Positions 1 through 6,181 of a stretch of 7,145 nt of DNA are shown piece by piece. The DNA is from Pseudomonadota bacterium (GTDB lineage: Bacteria > Pseudomonadota > Gammaproteobacteria > Xanthomonadales > Rhodanobacteraceae), in the NCBI GenBank assembly GCA_018241165.1, contig JAFEEK010000446.1:1-7145 (forward strand). Reading direction: 5' to 3'. Position 1 is the first letter of the stretch. Each line of letters starts with the position of its first letter. The position numbers and the translations under genes were made by a program. A model generated the notes under the pieces. It worked only from the letters and a program-made list of their open reading frames with translations. It had not been told where the DNA came from and made no database searches.

Positions 1-703
1 CGGCGAGAAACGCATCCTTGCCATCGGGTCGCAGCGCGTTCTGGTCGAAATGGCGCAGATCACCTTTTGCTTCGCCAACTGTATGCGCTGGCCTTCCGTA
101 CAGCGCATGAAACACGGCGCCGGCACCGTCGAATCCGCACTTGCCGATATACGGCGTGCCGACCTTGTCGCAGGCGATTCCCGCGGACTCGGTCGGGAAT
201 GTATGGGTGAAGTCGTGGTTGCCGTCCCAGGCCACGGAAAGCGTCGACAATGCCGGAATCGCGGCCTTGAGCGCGGTGTAGAAATCGACAGTCGCGTGCG
301 CGACGGATTCGGCGATCACCGGATCCTGTTTGCCGTGCAAAATGTATACTTTTGCCCCGGCGAGTTTTTCCAGCGGGCCGATCTCGCCTTTCGCGGCGCG
401 CTCTTGCGCGATCTTGACCAGCGCGGCGGTGTCAGGCGCCGGATCGCCCTTCATGCAGGTGGTAACCGCAATCGCGATGCTGTCCTGCGCGCAATCGTAC
501 GGACCGCCGGCAATCAGCGCCGCGCCGCGAAACACTTCCGGATACGCCAGTTGCGCCTGCGTGGCCATGTACGCGCCGGCCGAAATACCTGCGACGGCGA
601 CACGCGCAGGATCGACATGCAGCTTCGGCAGCGCGGCGTCGGGATCGGCCGCATGCGCGCTCAGCGTGAACAGGACGGCGGCAAGCAAAACACATTTTCT
701 CAT
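1..703 (-). CDS. Secreted PHB depolymerase-family esterase, C-terminus beyond window
   Basis: This is probably a secreted or periplasmic serine esterase that cleaves poly(3-hydroxybutyrate) or a similar polyester. The 234 visible codons begin with a Sec-type signal peptide (MRKCVLLAAVLFTLSAHA, cleavage near residue 18-19). The nucleophile motif GISAGAY puts the catalytic Ser at 41. A strand ending LHGKQDPV supplies the likely catalytic Asp127, and the segment with H163 and H167 before FPT supplies the His, more likely H167. The block PYIGKCGFDGAG (184-195) followed by LYG, and the later HFDQ, are typical of the depolymerase group that includes the Penicillium funiculosum enzyme (family knowledge from memory). 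Cys71/83 and Cys178/189 could form disulfides. The start is set by AAGGTGA (715-709) eight bases upstream. The gene begins 14 bp after the transporter stop, so it is surely co-transcribed. The 3' end is outside the window, so any binding domain is unseen. The polymer specificity is inferred. Confidence 0.85.
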   Translation of the reverse strand, partial: MRKCVLLAAVLFTLSAHAADPDAALPKLHVDPARVAVAGISAGAYMATQAQLAYPEVFRGAALIAGGPYDCAQDSIAIAVTTCMKGDPAPDTAALVKIAQERAAKGEIGPLEKLAGAKVYILHGKQDPVIAESVAHATVDFYTALKAAIPALSTLSVAWDGNHDFTHTFPTESAGIACDKVGTPYIGKCGFDGAGAVFHALYGRPAHTVGEAKGDLRHFDQNALRPDGKDAFLA

Positions 704-717
704 GACAGTCACCTTGT

Positions 718-1986
718 TCAGTCGATCCAGTCGCGCGCGATGCGACGCGACGCAAGATACAGCAGTACGGCCGCGATCACGTAGAACCCCAGGCCGTAGA
801 AGAATGCGTACTTGATCGAGTCTTCGCCATACACGGGTTTCAGATAATCGGACACGGCGCCGAAGAAATACGGCCCGACGCCGAGTCCGATCAAATTGTT
901 GATGAGCAGGAACAGCGCCGACATCGTGCTGCGCGAGGAAGCCGGCGCCAGATGCTGCACGGCGGTCAGCACCGGGCCGAGCCAGACCAGCGCGAGCGCG
1001 TACGGCAGCAGCAGCAACGCGAACGTCTGCATCGGCGTCGTCGCCTCGATCGCGAACGCATACAGCGGCGCCGCGGCAACGAATGCGACAGCGGGAATCA
1101 GCGCATACGCGCGCTTGCTGCGCGTGCCGAGGCGGTCGGCCAGCCAGCCGCCCGCGGCCATGCCGGCGATGCCGCCGATGAACAGCACCGCCGCGAGCAG
1201 TTCCGAACGCGCGACGATGTCCATGTGCAACGTGCGCGCGAGGAACGTCGGCAGCCAGTACATCAATCCGTAACCGACCAGCGACGAGCTGCCCGAACCG
1301 AACGCGAGCAGCCAGAATGTCGGCTTGCCCCATGCGAGTTTTCCGACTGCGGCAATGCCGAGCTGCGGCGCAGCCGTGGCCTGGCGCGGCGGATCGCGCA
1401 CCAGCCACAGGAACGCCGGCGTGAGCAGCACGCCGAACACGCCGATCGCGAGAAACGCGAAGCGCCAGTCGACCGCCTTCGCGACGAGCCCGCCGAACAA
1501 CACGCCCAGCGCGCTGCCGATCGGGATGCCGAACGAATAGGCAGCCAACGCACGCGCGCGCGAACGCGGCGGAAACCAGTCCGCGATCAGGCTGTATGCC
1601 GGCGCGACGCCGCCGGCTTCGCCGACGCCGACGCCCATGCGCGCGAGAAACAGCACCACGAAGCTGCCCGCCATGCCGCACAACGCGGTGAAGCCCGACC
1701 ATAGGAACAGGCCGGCGGAGATGATCCACACGCGCGAGAAACGATCCGCCAGCCACGCGAACGGGATCGCGAGTACGGAATAAAACAGCGCGAACGCGAA
1801 GCCGCCGAGCAGACCGAGATCGGTGTCCGACAGATGCAATTCGGCGGCGATCGGTTCCTTGAGGATGGACAGGATCTGACGATCGACGAAGTTCAGCGTG
1901 TAGACGACGATCAACACCGCCAGCGCGATGCGCCGCGTCCGCACGTCTGTTCCGCTCGAAGTTTGCAACGTTGCGCTATCCAGCAT
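718..1986 (-). CDS. Spinster-type MFS transporter
   Basis: This 422-residue inner-membrane protein of the major facilitator superfamily has about 12 hydrophobic segments and the usual length. NFVDRQILS at 32-40 in the first helix and the loop 2-3 motif ending LADRFSR (79-85) are hallmarks of the spinster-like subgroup. RMGVGVGEAG (116-125), followed by DWFPPRSRARALA (136-148), is the conserved helix 4 to helix 5 segment. A second half-repeat loop reads GGWLADRLG. Bacterial members are proton-coupled carriers for diverse small organic acids and lipids-like compounds, and the substrate cannot be read from the sequence. The neighbours suggest hydroxy acids or short oligomers from the depolymerase (inference). 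The ATG at 1986 has only a weak purine site (GGGG). A GTG at codon 15, preceded by GGA, is a possible alternative start that would trim the cytoplasmic N-terminus but no helix. It lies 55 bp after the receptor gene and 14 bp before the depolymerase gene. Confidence 0.9.
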   Translation of the reverse strand: MLDSATLQTSSGTDVRTRRIALAVLIVVYTLNFVDRQILSILKEPIAAELHLSDTDLGLLGGFAFALFYSVLAIPFAWLADRFSRVWIISAGLFLWSGFTALCGMAGSFVVLFLARMGVGVGEAGGVAPAYSLIADWFPPRSRARALAAYSFGIPIGSALGVLFGGLVAKAVDWRFAFLAIGVFGVLLTPAFLWLVRDPPRQATAAPQLGIAAVGKLAWGKPTFWLLAFGSGSSSLVGYGLMYWLPTFLARTLHMDIVARSELLAAVLFIGGIAGMAAGGWLADRLGTRSKRAYALIPAVAFVAAAPLYAFAIEATTPMQTFALLLLPYALALVWLGPVLTAVQHLAPASSRSTMSALFLLINNLIGLGVGPYFFGAVSDYLKPVYGEDSIKYAFFYGLGFYVIAAVLLYLASRRIARDWID

Positions 1987-2000
1987 TCAATTGCCCCGAA

Positions 2001-2035
2001 TTCCCGGCGGCTGCCCTGACAACAGCCGCCGGGAA
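2001..2035 (-). repeat. Perfect 13-bp inverted repeat (intercistronic hairpin)
   Basis: TTCCCGGCGGCTG at 2001-2013 is the exact reverse complement of CAGCCGCCGGGAA at 2023-2035, with a 9-base loop. It nearly fills the 55-bp gap between the receptor stop and the transporter start. In minus-strand RNA it would form a very stable stem. The bases after it (AATTCGGGG) are not a T-run, so it is not a standard intrinsic terminator. It could protect the 3' end of the receptor message, partially attenuate the downstream genes, or be a copy of a dispersed REP-like palindrome. Confidence 0.85.
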
Positions 2036-2041
2036 GCGCGC

Positions 2042-4252
2042 TCAGAACGAGTATCGCGCGCTGGCGTAGACCAGGCGCGGTGCGCCGTAGAATCCGGTCA
2101 GCACGCCGAGCACGGGGATCGCATAGCCGTCGGTGCGATACGACTTGTTCGTGAGGTTGCTGCCGTGCAGGCCGAATGTCCAGTGCGCGTCCTTGTTCCA
2201 GATCAGGCTCGCGCCGAGCAGGCCGTAGGGATTCTGCGCCAAGGCCTCGGTCAGGTCCGTCGTCGGATAGACCTTGGTCTGGTAGGTGTAGCCCAGGCGC
2301 GCGTGGATGTTGCCGCCGAAGTCCACCGGCGTTGAATATTCCAGGTTCAGGCCAGCCTGGGCTTTCGGCGCTTCGCTGAATTTTTCCTTGTCGGCGATGT
2401 TGATGCCGTAGCTGATGTACTCGTCGTATTGCGTGTGCAGACCGGCGATATTGCCGGTGACCGACCAGTGCTCGAGCGGATGCCAGGCGAATTCGGCCTC
2501 GACACCGTAGGCGTGCGCCTTGCCGGCGTTCGCGACGTCGCCGAAGAATCCCGAAGTGCCGTTCGGCAGCGTGTACGAGGTGAACACCGAAAGCTGGATG
2601 TTGCGATAGCGCGTGTAGAACACGTCCGCATTCAGTGCGAAGCGGCCATCGTCGAAACTCGACTTGCTGCCGAACTCGGCCGTATCGAGCACTTCGTCGG
2701 CGATCGGGTGGTCCGACTGCGGCACCGCCGCGGTGTTCGCGCGGATGTTGTAGCCGCCCGACTTGAACCCGCGCGACAGCGAGCCATACAGGTTCGTGTC
2801 ATCCGAAAGCGCGTACATCAGCGAGACGCGCGGCGACAGGTTGGACGAATCCAGCGATTTGTCGAAATTCGCACTGACAATGGTCGGCGTGGTGAACGTG
2901 GCGTCGGTGGTTCCATAGTTGTCCACCGTCGCATGCTTGCGCTCGTCGGTGTAGCGTGCACCCACCGACAGGTTCCATTTGTCCGCGAGCTTGAACGTCC
3001 AGTCGGTGTAGCCGGCGTAACTGCGCGTGTTGACGTTGCCGCCGGTGACGCCGAACAGTGCGTTGAAGAAATTGTTGTAAATATTGCCGCCGGCGCCGCC
3101 ATCGAAATAGTACAGGCCGATCACGCCGCTGGTGCCGCTGTCGCCCTGATAGGTGGCCTGGAATTCCTGCGTGGTCTGATGATCGTGATAGTAGGCCTTG
3201 ACGTCCGCGATCGGCAACGGCGTGGTGTCGAAGTCGATGTTCGTCAGCGTGTTCGACTGCCGGTGCGAGGTGATCGACTTGAACGTCCACAGGTTGTTCG
3301 CGTAGTAGCTCATGGTCATCGCTTCGCCGACCATGTGCGTGGGATTGACGCTCGGCATGCCGCTGCGCACGTCGTAATCGCTGTCCAGCGGCGGATACGG
3401 CGGCGTGTACTTGTTCGGCGCCAGCATGCGTGCGCCACGCGGATTCGAGTTGTCGTGCGAAGTATCGGCGCTGATCTGGATGTCGAACGGCACGTCCTTC
3501 GGAAAGAACCCCGCCGAAATGCGACCGGCGTTGGTGTTCTGGTTGCTGACCGAATCGCCGGTGTTGAGGTTCGTGCCATAACCGTCGTGGTGCAGCGATG
3601 CGTACGCAACGCGGCCGCGCCACACGCCGTCGTCGGTCGCGCCGCCGAGGCCGACCTTGAGCTTGCCGATGCCTTCATTGCCGGCATCGATCTGCGCATA
3701 GCCTTCGCTTTGCGTCGGCAACGGTTTGGACACGTATTTGATCGCGCCGCCGATCGTGTTCTTGCCGTACAGCGTGCCCTGCGGACCGCGCAACACTTCG
3801 ATGCGCTGGATGTCGAACACGTCGAGCAGGGCGCCTTGCGGACGCGCGATGTAGACGTCGTCGAGATAGATGCCGACGCCCGGATCCGAGCCCCAGGTCG
3901 GGTCGGACTGGCCGATGCCGCGGATGTAGGCGGTGATCGTGCTGTTGCTCGCGCGCGCGTCGTGCACGGTGAGGTTCGGCACCTCGCCCTGCAGGTCGCC
4001 GAGATTCTGCACGTTCAGGCTGTCGAGTTTCTGCGCGGAGATCGCGGTCACCGCGATCGGCACATCCTGCAACAGTTCCGAACGCCGCCGCGCGGTCACG
4101 GTGACGGTTTCCAGCGATGCGGTCGGTTCGGTCTTTTTCACGGCCGTCGCTTCGGCCTTGTTCGCGGCGCTGTCGTCTGCGCTCTGGGCATGCGCGGCCA
4201 TGCTGGCGAACAACGCGGCGGCGATCGCGATTTTCAGGGGCTTGCTGGTCAT
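2042..4252 (-). CDS. TonB-dependent outer-membrane receptor
   Basis: This 736-residue outer-membrane transporter uses TonB/ExbBD energy to import a large or scarce ligand into the periplasm. Residues 1-22 form a signal peptide ending AHA. A TonB-box-like segment LETVTVTARR lies at 47-56. The plug domain runs from about 60 to 175 and includes IRGIGQSDP (110-118), GIYLDDVYIARPQG (127-140) and LRGPQGTLYGKNTIGGA (154-170). The remainder alternates like a 22-strand beta barrel and ends ...ASARYSF with the terminal Phe needed for barrel assembly. There is no N-terminal STN signalling domain and no sigma/anti-sigma pair beside it, so it is a plain transporter rather than a transducer. The start is supported by AGGA (4264-4261) eight bases upstream. 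The family alone does not give the ligand. The downstream transporter and depolymerase suggest organic fragments, perhaps polyester oligomers, rather than iron (inference). Confidence 0.93.
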   Translation of the reverse strand: MTSKPLKIAIAAALFASMAAHAQSADDSAANKAEATAVKKTEPTASLETVTVTARRRSELLQDVPIAVTAISAQKLDSLNVQNLGDLQGEVPNLTVHDARASNSTITAYIRGIGQSDPTWGSDPGVGIYLDDVYIARPQGALLDVFDIQRIEVLRGPQGTLYGKNTIGGAIKYVSKPLPTQSEGYAQIDAGNEGIGKLKVGLGGATDDGVWRGRVAYASLHHDGYGTNLNTGDSVSNQNTNAGRISAGFFPKDVPFDIQISADTSHDNSNPRGARMLAPNKYTPPYPPLDSDYDVRSGMPSVNPTHMVGEAMTMSYYANNLWTFKSITSHRQSNTLTNIDFDTTPLPIADVKAYYHDHQTTQEFQATYQGDSGTSGVIGLYYFDGGAGGNIYNNFFNALFGVTGGNVNTRSYAGYTDWTFKLADKWNLSVGARYTDERKHATVDNYGTTDATFTTPTIVSANFDKSLDSSNLSPRVSLMYALSDDTNLYGSLSRGFKSGGYNIRANTAAVPQSDHPIADEVLDTAEFGSKSSFDDGRFALNADVFYTRYRNIQLSVFTSYTLPNGTSGFFGDVANAGKAHAYGVEAEFAWHPLEHWSVTGNIAGLHTQYDEYISYGINIADKEKFSEAPKAQAGLNLEYSTPVDFGGNIHARLGYTYQTKVYPTTDLTEALAQNPYGLLGASLIWNKDAHWTFGLHGSNLTNKSYRTDGYAIPVLGVLTGFYGAPRLVYASARYSF

Positions 4253-4274
4253 GTCGGGTTTCCTGGGAAGTAAT

Positions 4275-4287
4275 GCAGCGGGGCTGC
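4275..4287 (-). promoter_or_regulatory. Small stem-loop in receptor 5' leader
   Basis: GCAGC (4275-4279) and GCTGC (4283-4287) form a 5-bp stem with a 3-base loop, about ten bases upstream of the receptor's ribosome-binding site on the minus strand. A stem this short could arise by chance. If real it might tune translation or message stability. Confidence 0.3.
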
Positions 4288-4315
4288 CATGTTGTGCACT
4301 GCGGTTTGCTTTTTA

Positions 4316-4331
4316 TTTATTGGTGAATAAA
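4316..4331. promoter_or_regulatory. Candidate operator, TTTATT-N4-AATAAA
   Basis: A perfect 6-bp inverted repeat with a 4-base centre (GGTG on the plus strand) lies in the only conspicuously AT-rich patch of the window. It overlaps the proposed -10 of the receptor promoter and the expected transcription start, where a bound TetR-type repressor would block initiation. The size (16 bp) suits a TetR-family site. The neighbouring regulator is the obvious candidate binder, but its identity is inference, and a short AT palindrome can arise by chance. Confidence 0.4.
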
Positions 4332-4357
4332 CTAACAGTCCGTTTCCGAACACGCAA
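4329..4357 (-). promoter_or_regulatory. Candidate sigma-70 promoter of receptor-transporter-depolymerase operon
   Basis: On the minus strand a -35-like TTGCGT (4357-4352) is followed, after exactly 17 bases, by a -10-like TAGTTT (4334-4329). Each hexamer matches only about half of the consensus, but the spacing is ideal and the AT-rich patch is where a promoter would be expected. Transcription would start near 4322, leaving a leader of about 70 bases before the receptor ATG. The 147-bp gap after the regulator gene is large enough for an independent promoter. Confidence 0.4.
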
Positions 4358-4399
4358 GCCGCAATGCAGCATCGCCTCCGGATCAAAATGAACGTCGTA

Positions 4400-5137
4400 T
4401 CAGCGGCGCGCGCCAAGCGCCCGGAACGCTGCCGTGCACCATTCGACCAGGCGCGGTTCGATCGCCGCGTAATCGTTGGCGCGGCACTGTCCGTGCGAGA
4501 GCCACTTGATGCGGTCGTTGCGCGAATAACTCAGGGTCAGTGCCCCGGACAGGAACTGGTAGCCCCAGTACAAATCCGCTTCGCGCGCTTTCGGCATCGC
4601 CAGCCGCAGCAGCTCGATCAGGCGCTGCACGGAAGGGTCGAAGTATTCCTTCACCGTGCCGCCGCCCCACAGTTCCGTATTGTTCGCCAAGGCGATCAGC
4701 GCCGCGAAGTTGTTGAATCCGCGCCCGCCGTTGCGCAGGCGCTCGAACACCGGTTGCAGGTACGCGCGCACGACGCCTTCGATGCTCGGCTTGCCAGCGC
4801 AGGCCAGCGCGTAATCGTCCAGCGAACGCGTGCGCGCCGTGTTGATCTCGCCGGCGCGGCGCAGCAGAACGGCTTCGTAGATGCCGTCCTTGTTCGCGAA
4901 ATGGTAGTGCAGCAGCGCGGTATCCACGCCCGCGGCGTCGGCGATGTCGCGGATGCTCACGCCATAGATGCCGTGATGCGAGAACAGCTCCTCGGCCGCA
5001 TCCAGGATGCGCGCCTGCGTCCTGCGGCTGCGCGCCGCCTTGCCGGAAGCAACTTGCGCGGCGTCTGCAACGCCGCGGCGCGGCGGTTTCTGCGGCCGTT
5101 TCGCGGCAGGCTTCTTCGTGGCGCTCGGCTTCGGCAT
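4400..5137 (-). CDS. TetR/AcrR-family transcriptional regulator
   Basis: This 245-residue protein has a TetR-type DNA-binding domain at about 38-90. It opens with RRTQARILDAAEELFSHHG, and the helix-turn-helix is VSIRDIADAAGVDTALLHYHF (60-80) followed by KDGIYEAVL. The first 35 residues are an extra Lys/Arg/Pro/Ala-rich tail (KKPAAKRPQKPPRR) that is probably unstructured and may add non-specific DNA contact. The C-terminal part, especially VQRLIELLRLAMPKA...LYWGYQFLSGALTLS (170-203), resembles the ligand domain of PsrA-like regulators that respond to fatty acids. That is recalled similarity, not a search result. The gene lies between the receptor operon it probably controls and a divergent hydrolase gene. 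Its ATG has no recognisable Shine-Dalgarno site; the bases just upstream are instead a 13-bp palindrome, suggesting autorepression or weak translation. Confidence 0.9.
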   Translation of the reverse strand: MPKPSATKKPAAKRPQKPPRRGVADAAQVASGKAARSRRTQARILDAAEELFSHHGIYGVSIRDIADAAGVDTALLHYHFANKDGIYEAVLLRRAGEINTARTRSLDDYALACAGKPSIEGVVRAYLQPVFERLRNGGRGFNNFAALIALANNTELWGGGTVKEYFDPSVQRLIELLRLAMPKAREADLYWGYQFLSGALTLSYSRNDRIKWLSHGQCRANDYAAIEPRLVEWCTAAFRALGARR

Positions 5138-5140
5138 GAT

Positions 5141-5153
5141 ATGAACCGTTCAT
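5141..5153. promoter_or_regulatory. Candidate autoregulatory operator, ATGAAC-N-GTTCAT
   Basis: A perfect 6-bp inverted repeat with a single central base begins three bases upstream of the regulator's ATG, exactly where its ribosome-binding site should be. A repressor bound here would block its own gene and could also affect the divergent hydrolase promoter. The half-site ATGAAC recurs at 4388-4393, upstream of the receptor promoter, but without a proper second half. Protein binding is inferred from position and symmetry only. Confidence 0.4.
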
Positions 5154-5202
5154 CGTGGGCGAAGCGCTATTCTCCCCAAATTCATGATTCGATCAATAAC
5201 CA

Positions 5203-5224
5203 CGATTGCCGCGGCTGGCAATCG
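5203..5224. promoter_or_regulatory. Perfect 8-bp inverted repeat, CGATTGCC-N6-GGCAATCG
   Basis: CGATTGCC (5203-5210) and GGCAATCG (5217-5224) are exact reverse complements separated by GCGGCT, in the divergent region between the regulator and hydrolase genes. The repeat ends 37 bases before the hydrolase ATG. It could be an operator for the divergent pair or a hairpin in the hydrolase leader. Convincing -10/-35 hexamers for the hydrolase were not found nearby, so the transcription start, and hence the choice between DNA site and RNA hairpin, is open. Confidence 0.45.
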
Positions 5225-5261
5225 CAAACCCGATGACGCCAACGCGCCAGTGAGGAAAACC

Positions 5262-6122
5262 ATGCTGCACCATGCGGACACCTACCACGCCAGCGCCGAC
5301 GGGCTGCGCCTGTACACGCGCGACTACGCAGGCCCGTACGCTGGCGCGCCCGTGTTGCTGTGCTTGCCCGGCCTGACCCGCAACTCCAAGGATTTCGACG
5401 GCCTTGCGGCGCACCTGTCCGCGCGCTATCGCGTGCTCTGCCCAGACCTGCGCGGACGCGGCCGCTCGGCGCGCGATCCGAAACCGGAAAACTATCGACC
5501 GGATGTCTATGGCGGCGACATCTTCGGCCTGCTCGAAGCGCTGCGCATCGACACGTTCGGCGTGATCGGCACCTCGCTCGGCGCACTGATGGCGATGGGA
5601 ATGAACGCGCTCGCGCCGCATCGCGTGACCCGCGTGGTGCTCAACGACGCCGGTCCGGAACTCGATCCGCGCGGACTCGCGCGCATCGCCAGCTACGTCG
5701 GCAAACCGGTCGCGCCGATGACGAGTTGGACCGAAGCCGCGCAGCGCATGGCGATGAACTATGGCGCGGCCTATCCGGATTTCACCGTCGCGGACTGGGA
5801 CAACTACGCACGTACGAGCTGCTATCGCGACGTCGACGGCATCATCCGTTTCGACTACGACCCGGGCATCGCGGTCGGCCTTGCCAACGGCTCGGCCTCG
5901 CCCGACCTGTGGCCCGTGTTCGACCTGCTCGCCGGCAAGCCCGCACTGATTGTGCGCGGCGAGATTTCCGATCTGCTGTCGGAAGCGACCGTGGCAAAGA
6001 TGCGCGCCCGGCTGCCGACCCTGCGCGCGGCGATGGTTCCCGCACGCGGCCACGCGCCAACCCTGGACGAACCCGCGGCGCGCGCCGCGATCGACGATTT
6101 CCTTGCGGCCAGCGACGGCTAG
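5262..6122 (+). CDS. Alpha/beta-fold hydrolase, predicted cytoplasmic
   Basis: This 286-residue serine hydrolase has the size and order of the MhpC/enol-lactonase-like alpha/beta hydrolases. The oxyanion strand reads LLCLPGLTRNSKDF (from about 32), followed by CPDLRGRGRS. The nucleophile elbow GTSLGA puts Ser at 105. LNDAGPELDPRGLARI (127-142) is a conserved block after the following strand. The likely acid is Asp237 in RGEISDLLS and the base is His264 in ARGHAPTLDEP. No signal peptide or membrane segment is seen. The ATG at 5262 is chosen because TGAGG ends six bases before it; an in-frame ATG at 5184 has no purine-rich site and would add 26 residues of no recognisable function. The gene is divergent from the TetR regulator. 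Given the depolymerase operon nearby, it may cleave imported ester oligomers inside the cell, but the substrate is inferred. Confidence 0.9.
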   Translation: MLHHADTYHASADGLRLYTRDYAGPYAGAPVLLCLPGLTRNSKDFDGLAAHLSARYRVLCPDLRGRGRSARDPKPENYRPDVYGGDIFGLLEALRIDTFGVIGTSLGALMAMGMNALAPHRVTRVVLNDAGPELDPRGLARIASYVGKPVAPMTSWTEAAQRMAMNYGAAYPDFTVADWDNYARTSCYRDVDGIIRFDYDPGIAVGLANGSASPDLWPVFDLLAGKPALIVRGEISDLLSEATVAKMRARLPTLRAAMVPARGHAPTLDEPAARAAIDDFLAASDG

Positions 6123-6147
6123 TCACGAGTCGGGCAAACGCGCGTGC

Positions 6148-6153
6148 TAAAGT
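6148..6153 (+). promoter_or_regulatory. Possible extended -10 element for the deaminase gene
   Basis: TAAAGT, preceded by TGC to give TGCTAAAGT, resembles an extended -10 box in the 59-bp gap between the hydrolase stop and the deaminase start. No good -35 lies 16-18 bases upstream. If used, it would give the deaminase a short leader of about 20 bases. The deaminase may equally be read through from the hydrolase gene. Confidence 0.3.
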
Positions 6154-6181
6154 CCGCGAACAGCTAACGCGGAGTATTCCT

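Larger units (their letters stand above)
4295..4368. repeat. Long-spaced imperfect inverted repeat flanking the receptor promoter
   Basis: The 15 bases at 4295-4309 (TGCACTGCGGTTTGC) match the reverse complement of 4354-4368 at 13 of 15 positions, separated by 44 bases that contain the candidate -10 and the AT-rich palindrome. The right arm overlaps the proposed -35. The arms could be paired sites for a looping regulator or the base of a cruciform. No known operator is recognised. Confidence 0.5.

Noticed and set aside
432..755. Minus-strand frame MRRVASRATG... near the depolymerase start
   Set aside because: It is the shifted shadow of the depolymerase reading frame, which from 703 shows a signal peptide, lipase box and catalytic Asp and His.
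50..784. 244-codon plus-strand frame over the depolymerase
   Set aside because: Arg/Gly-rich translation with no motif; antisense shadow of the real gene.
2001..2035. Intrinsic transcription terminator
   Set aside because: The stem is strong, but neither strand has a T-run immediately after it, and the downstream genes fit a single operon.
2429..4273. 614-codon open frame antisense to the receptor gene
   Set aside because: It is very Arg/Val-rich with no recognisable domain, and mirrors the receptor codons in GC-rich DNA. The receptor frame has a full signal peptide, plug and barrel, so the antisense frame is a composition artefact.
4332..4346. PsrA-like operator (GAAAC-N5-GTTAG on the minus strand) in the receptor promoter
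   Set aside because: The spacer is longer than the recalled PsrA consensus and one half-site mismatches, so symmetry is too weak to call even though the regulator's C-terminal half resembles PsrA.
4313..4372. 19-residue leader peptide frame (MLHCGLRVRK...) upstream of the receptor
   Set aside because: GGAGG precedes its ATG by only two bases, too close for normal initiation, and the frame spans the proposed promoter rather than lying downstream of it. No attenuation logic is visible.
4383..5153. 256-codon minus-strand frame overlapping the whole TetR gene
   Set aside because: The protein is low-complexity Arg/Ala-rich with no domain, while the other frame has a clear TetR helix-turn-helix. 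It begins inside the palindrome at 5141-5153 and has no ribosome-binding site.
5184..5261. Upstream ATG extending the alpha/beta hydrolase by 26 residues
   Set aside because: It lacks a Shine-Dalgarno site, the extension is not a signal peptide, and the ATG at 5262 has TGAGG at ideal spacing.
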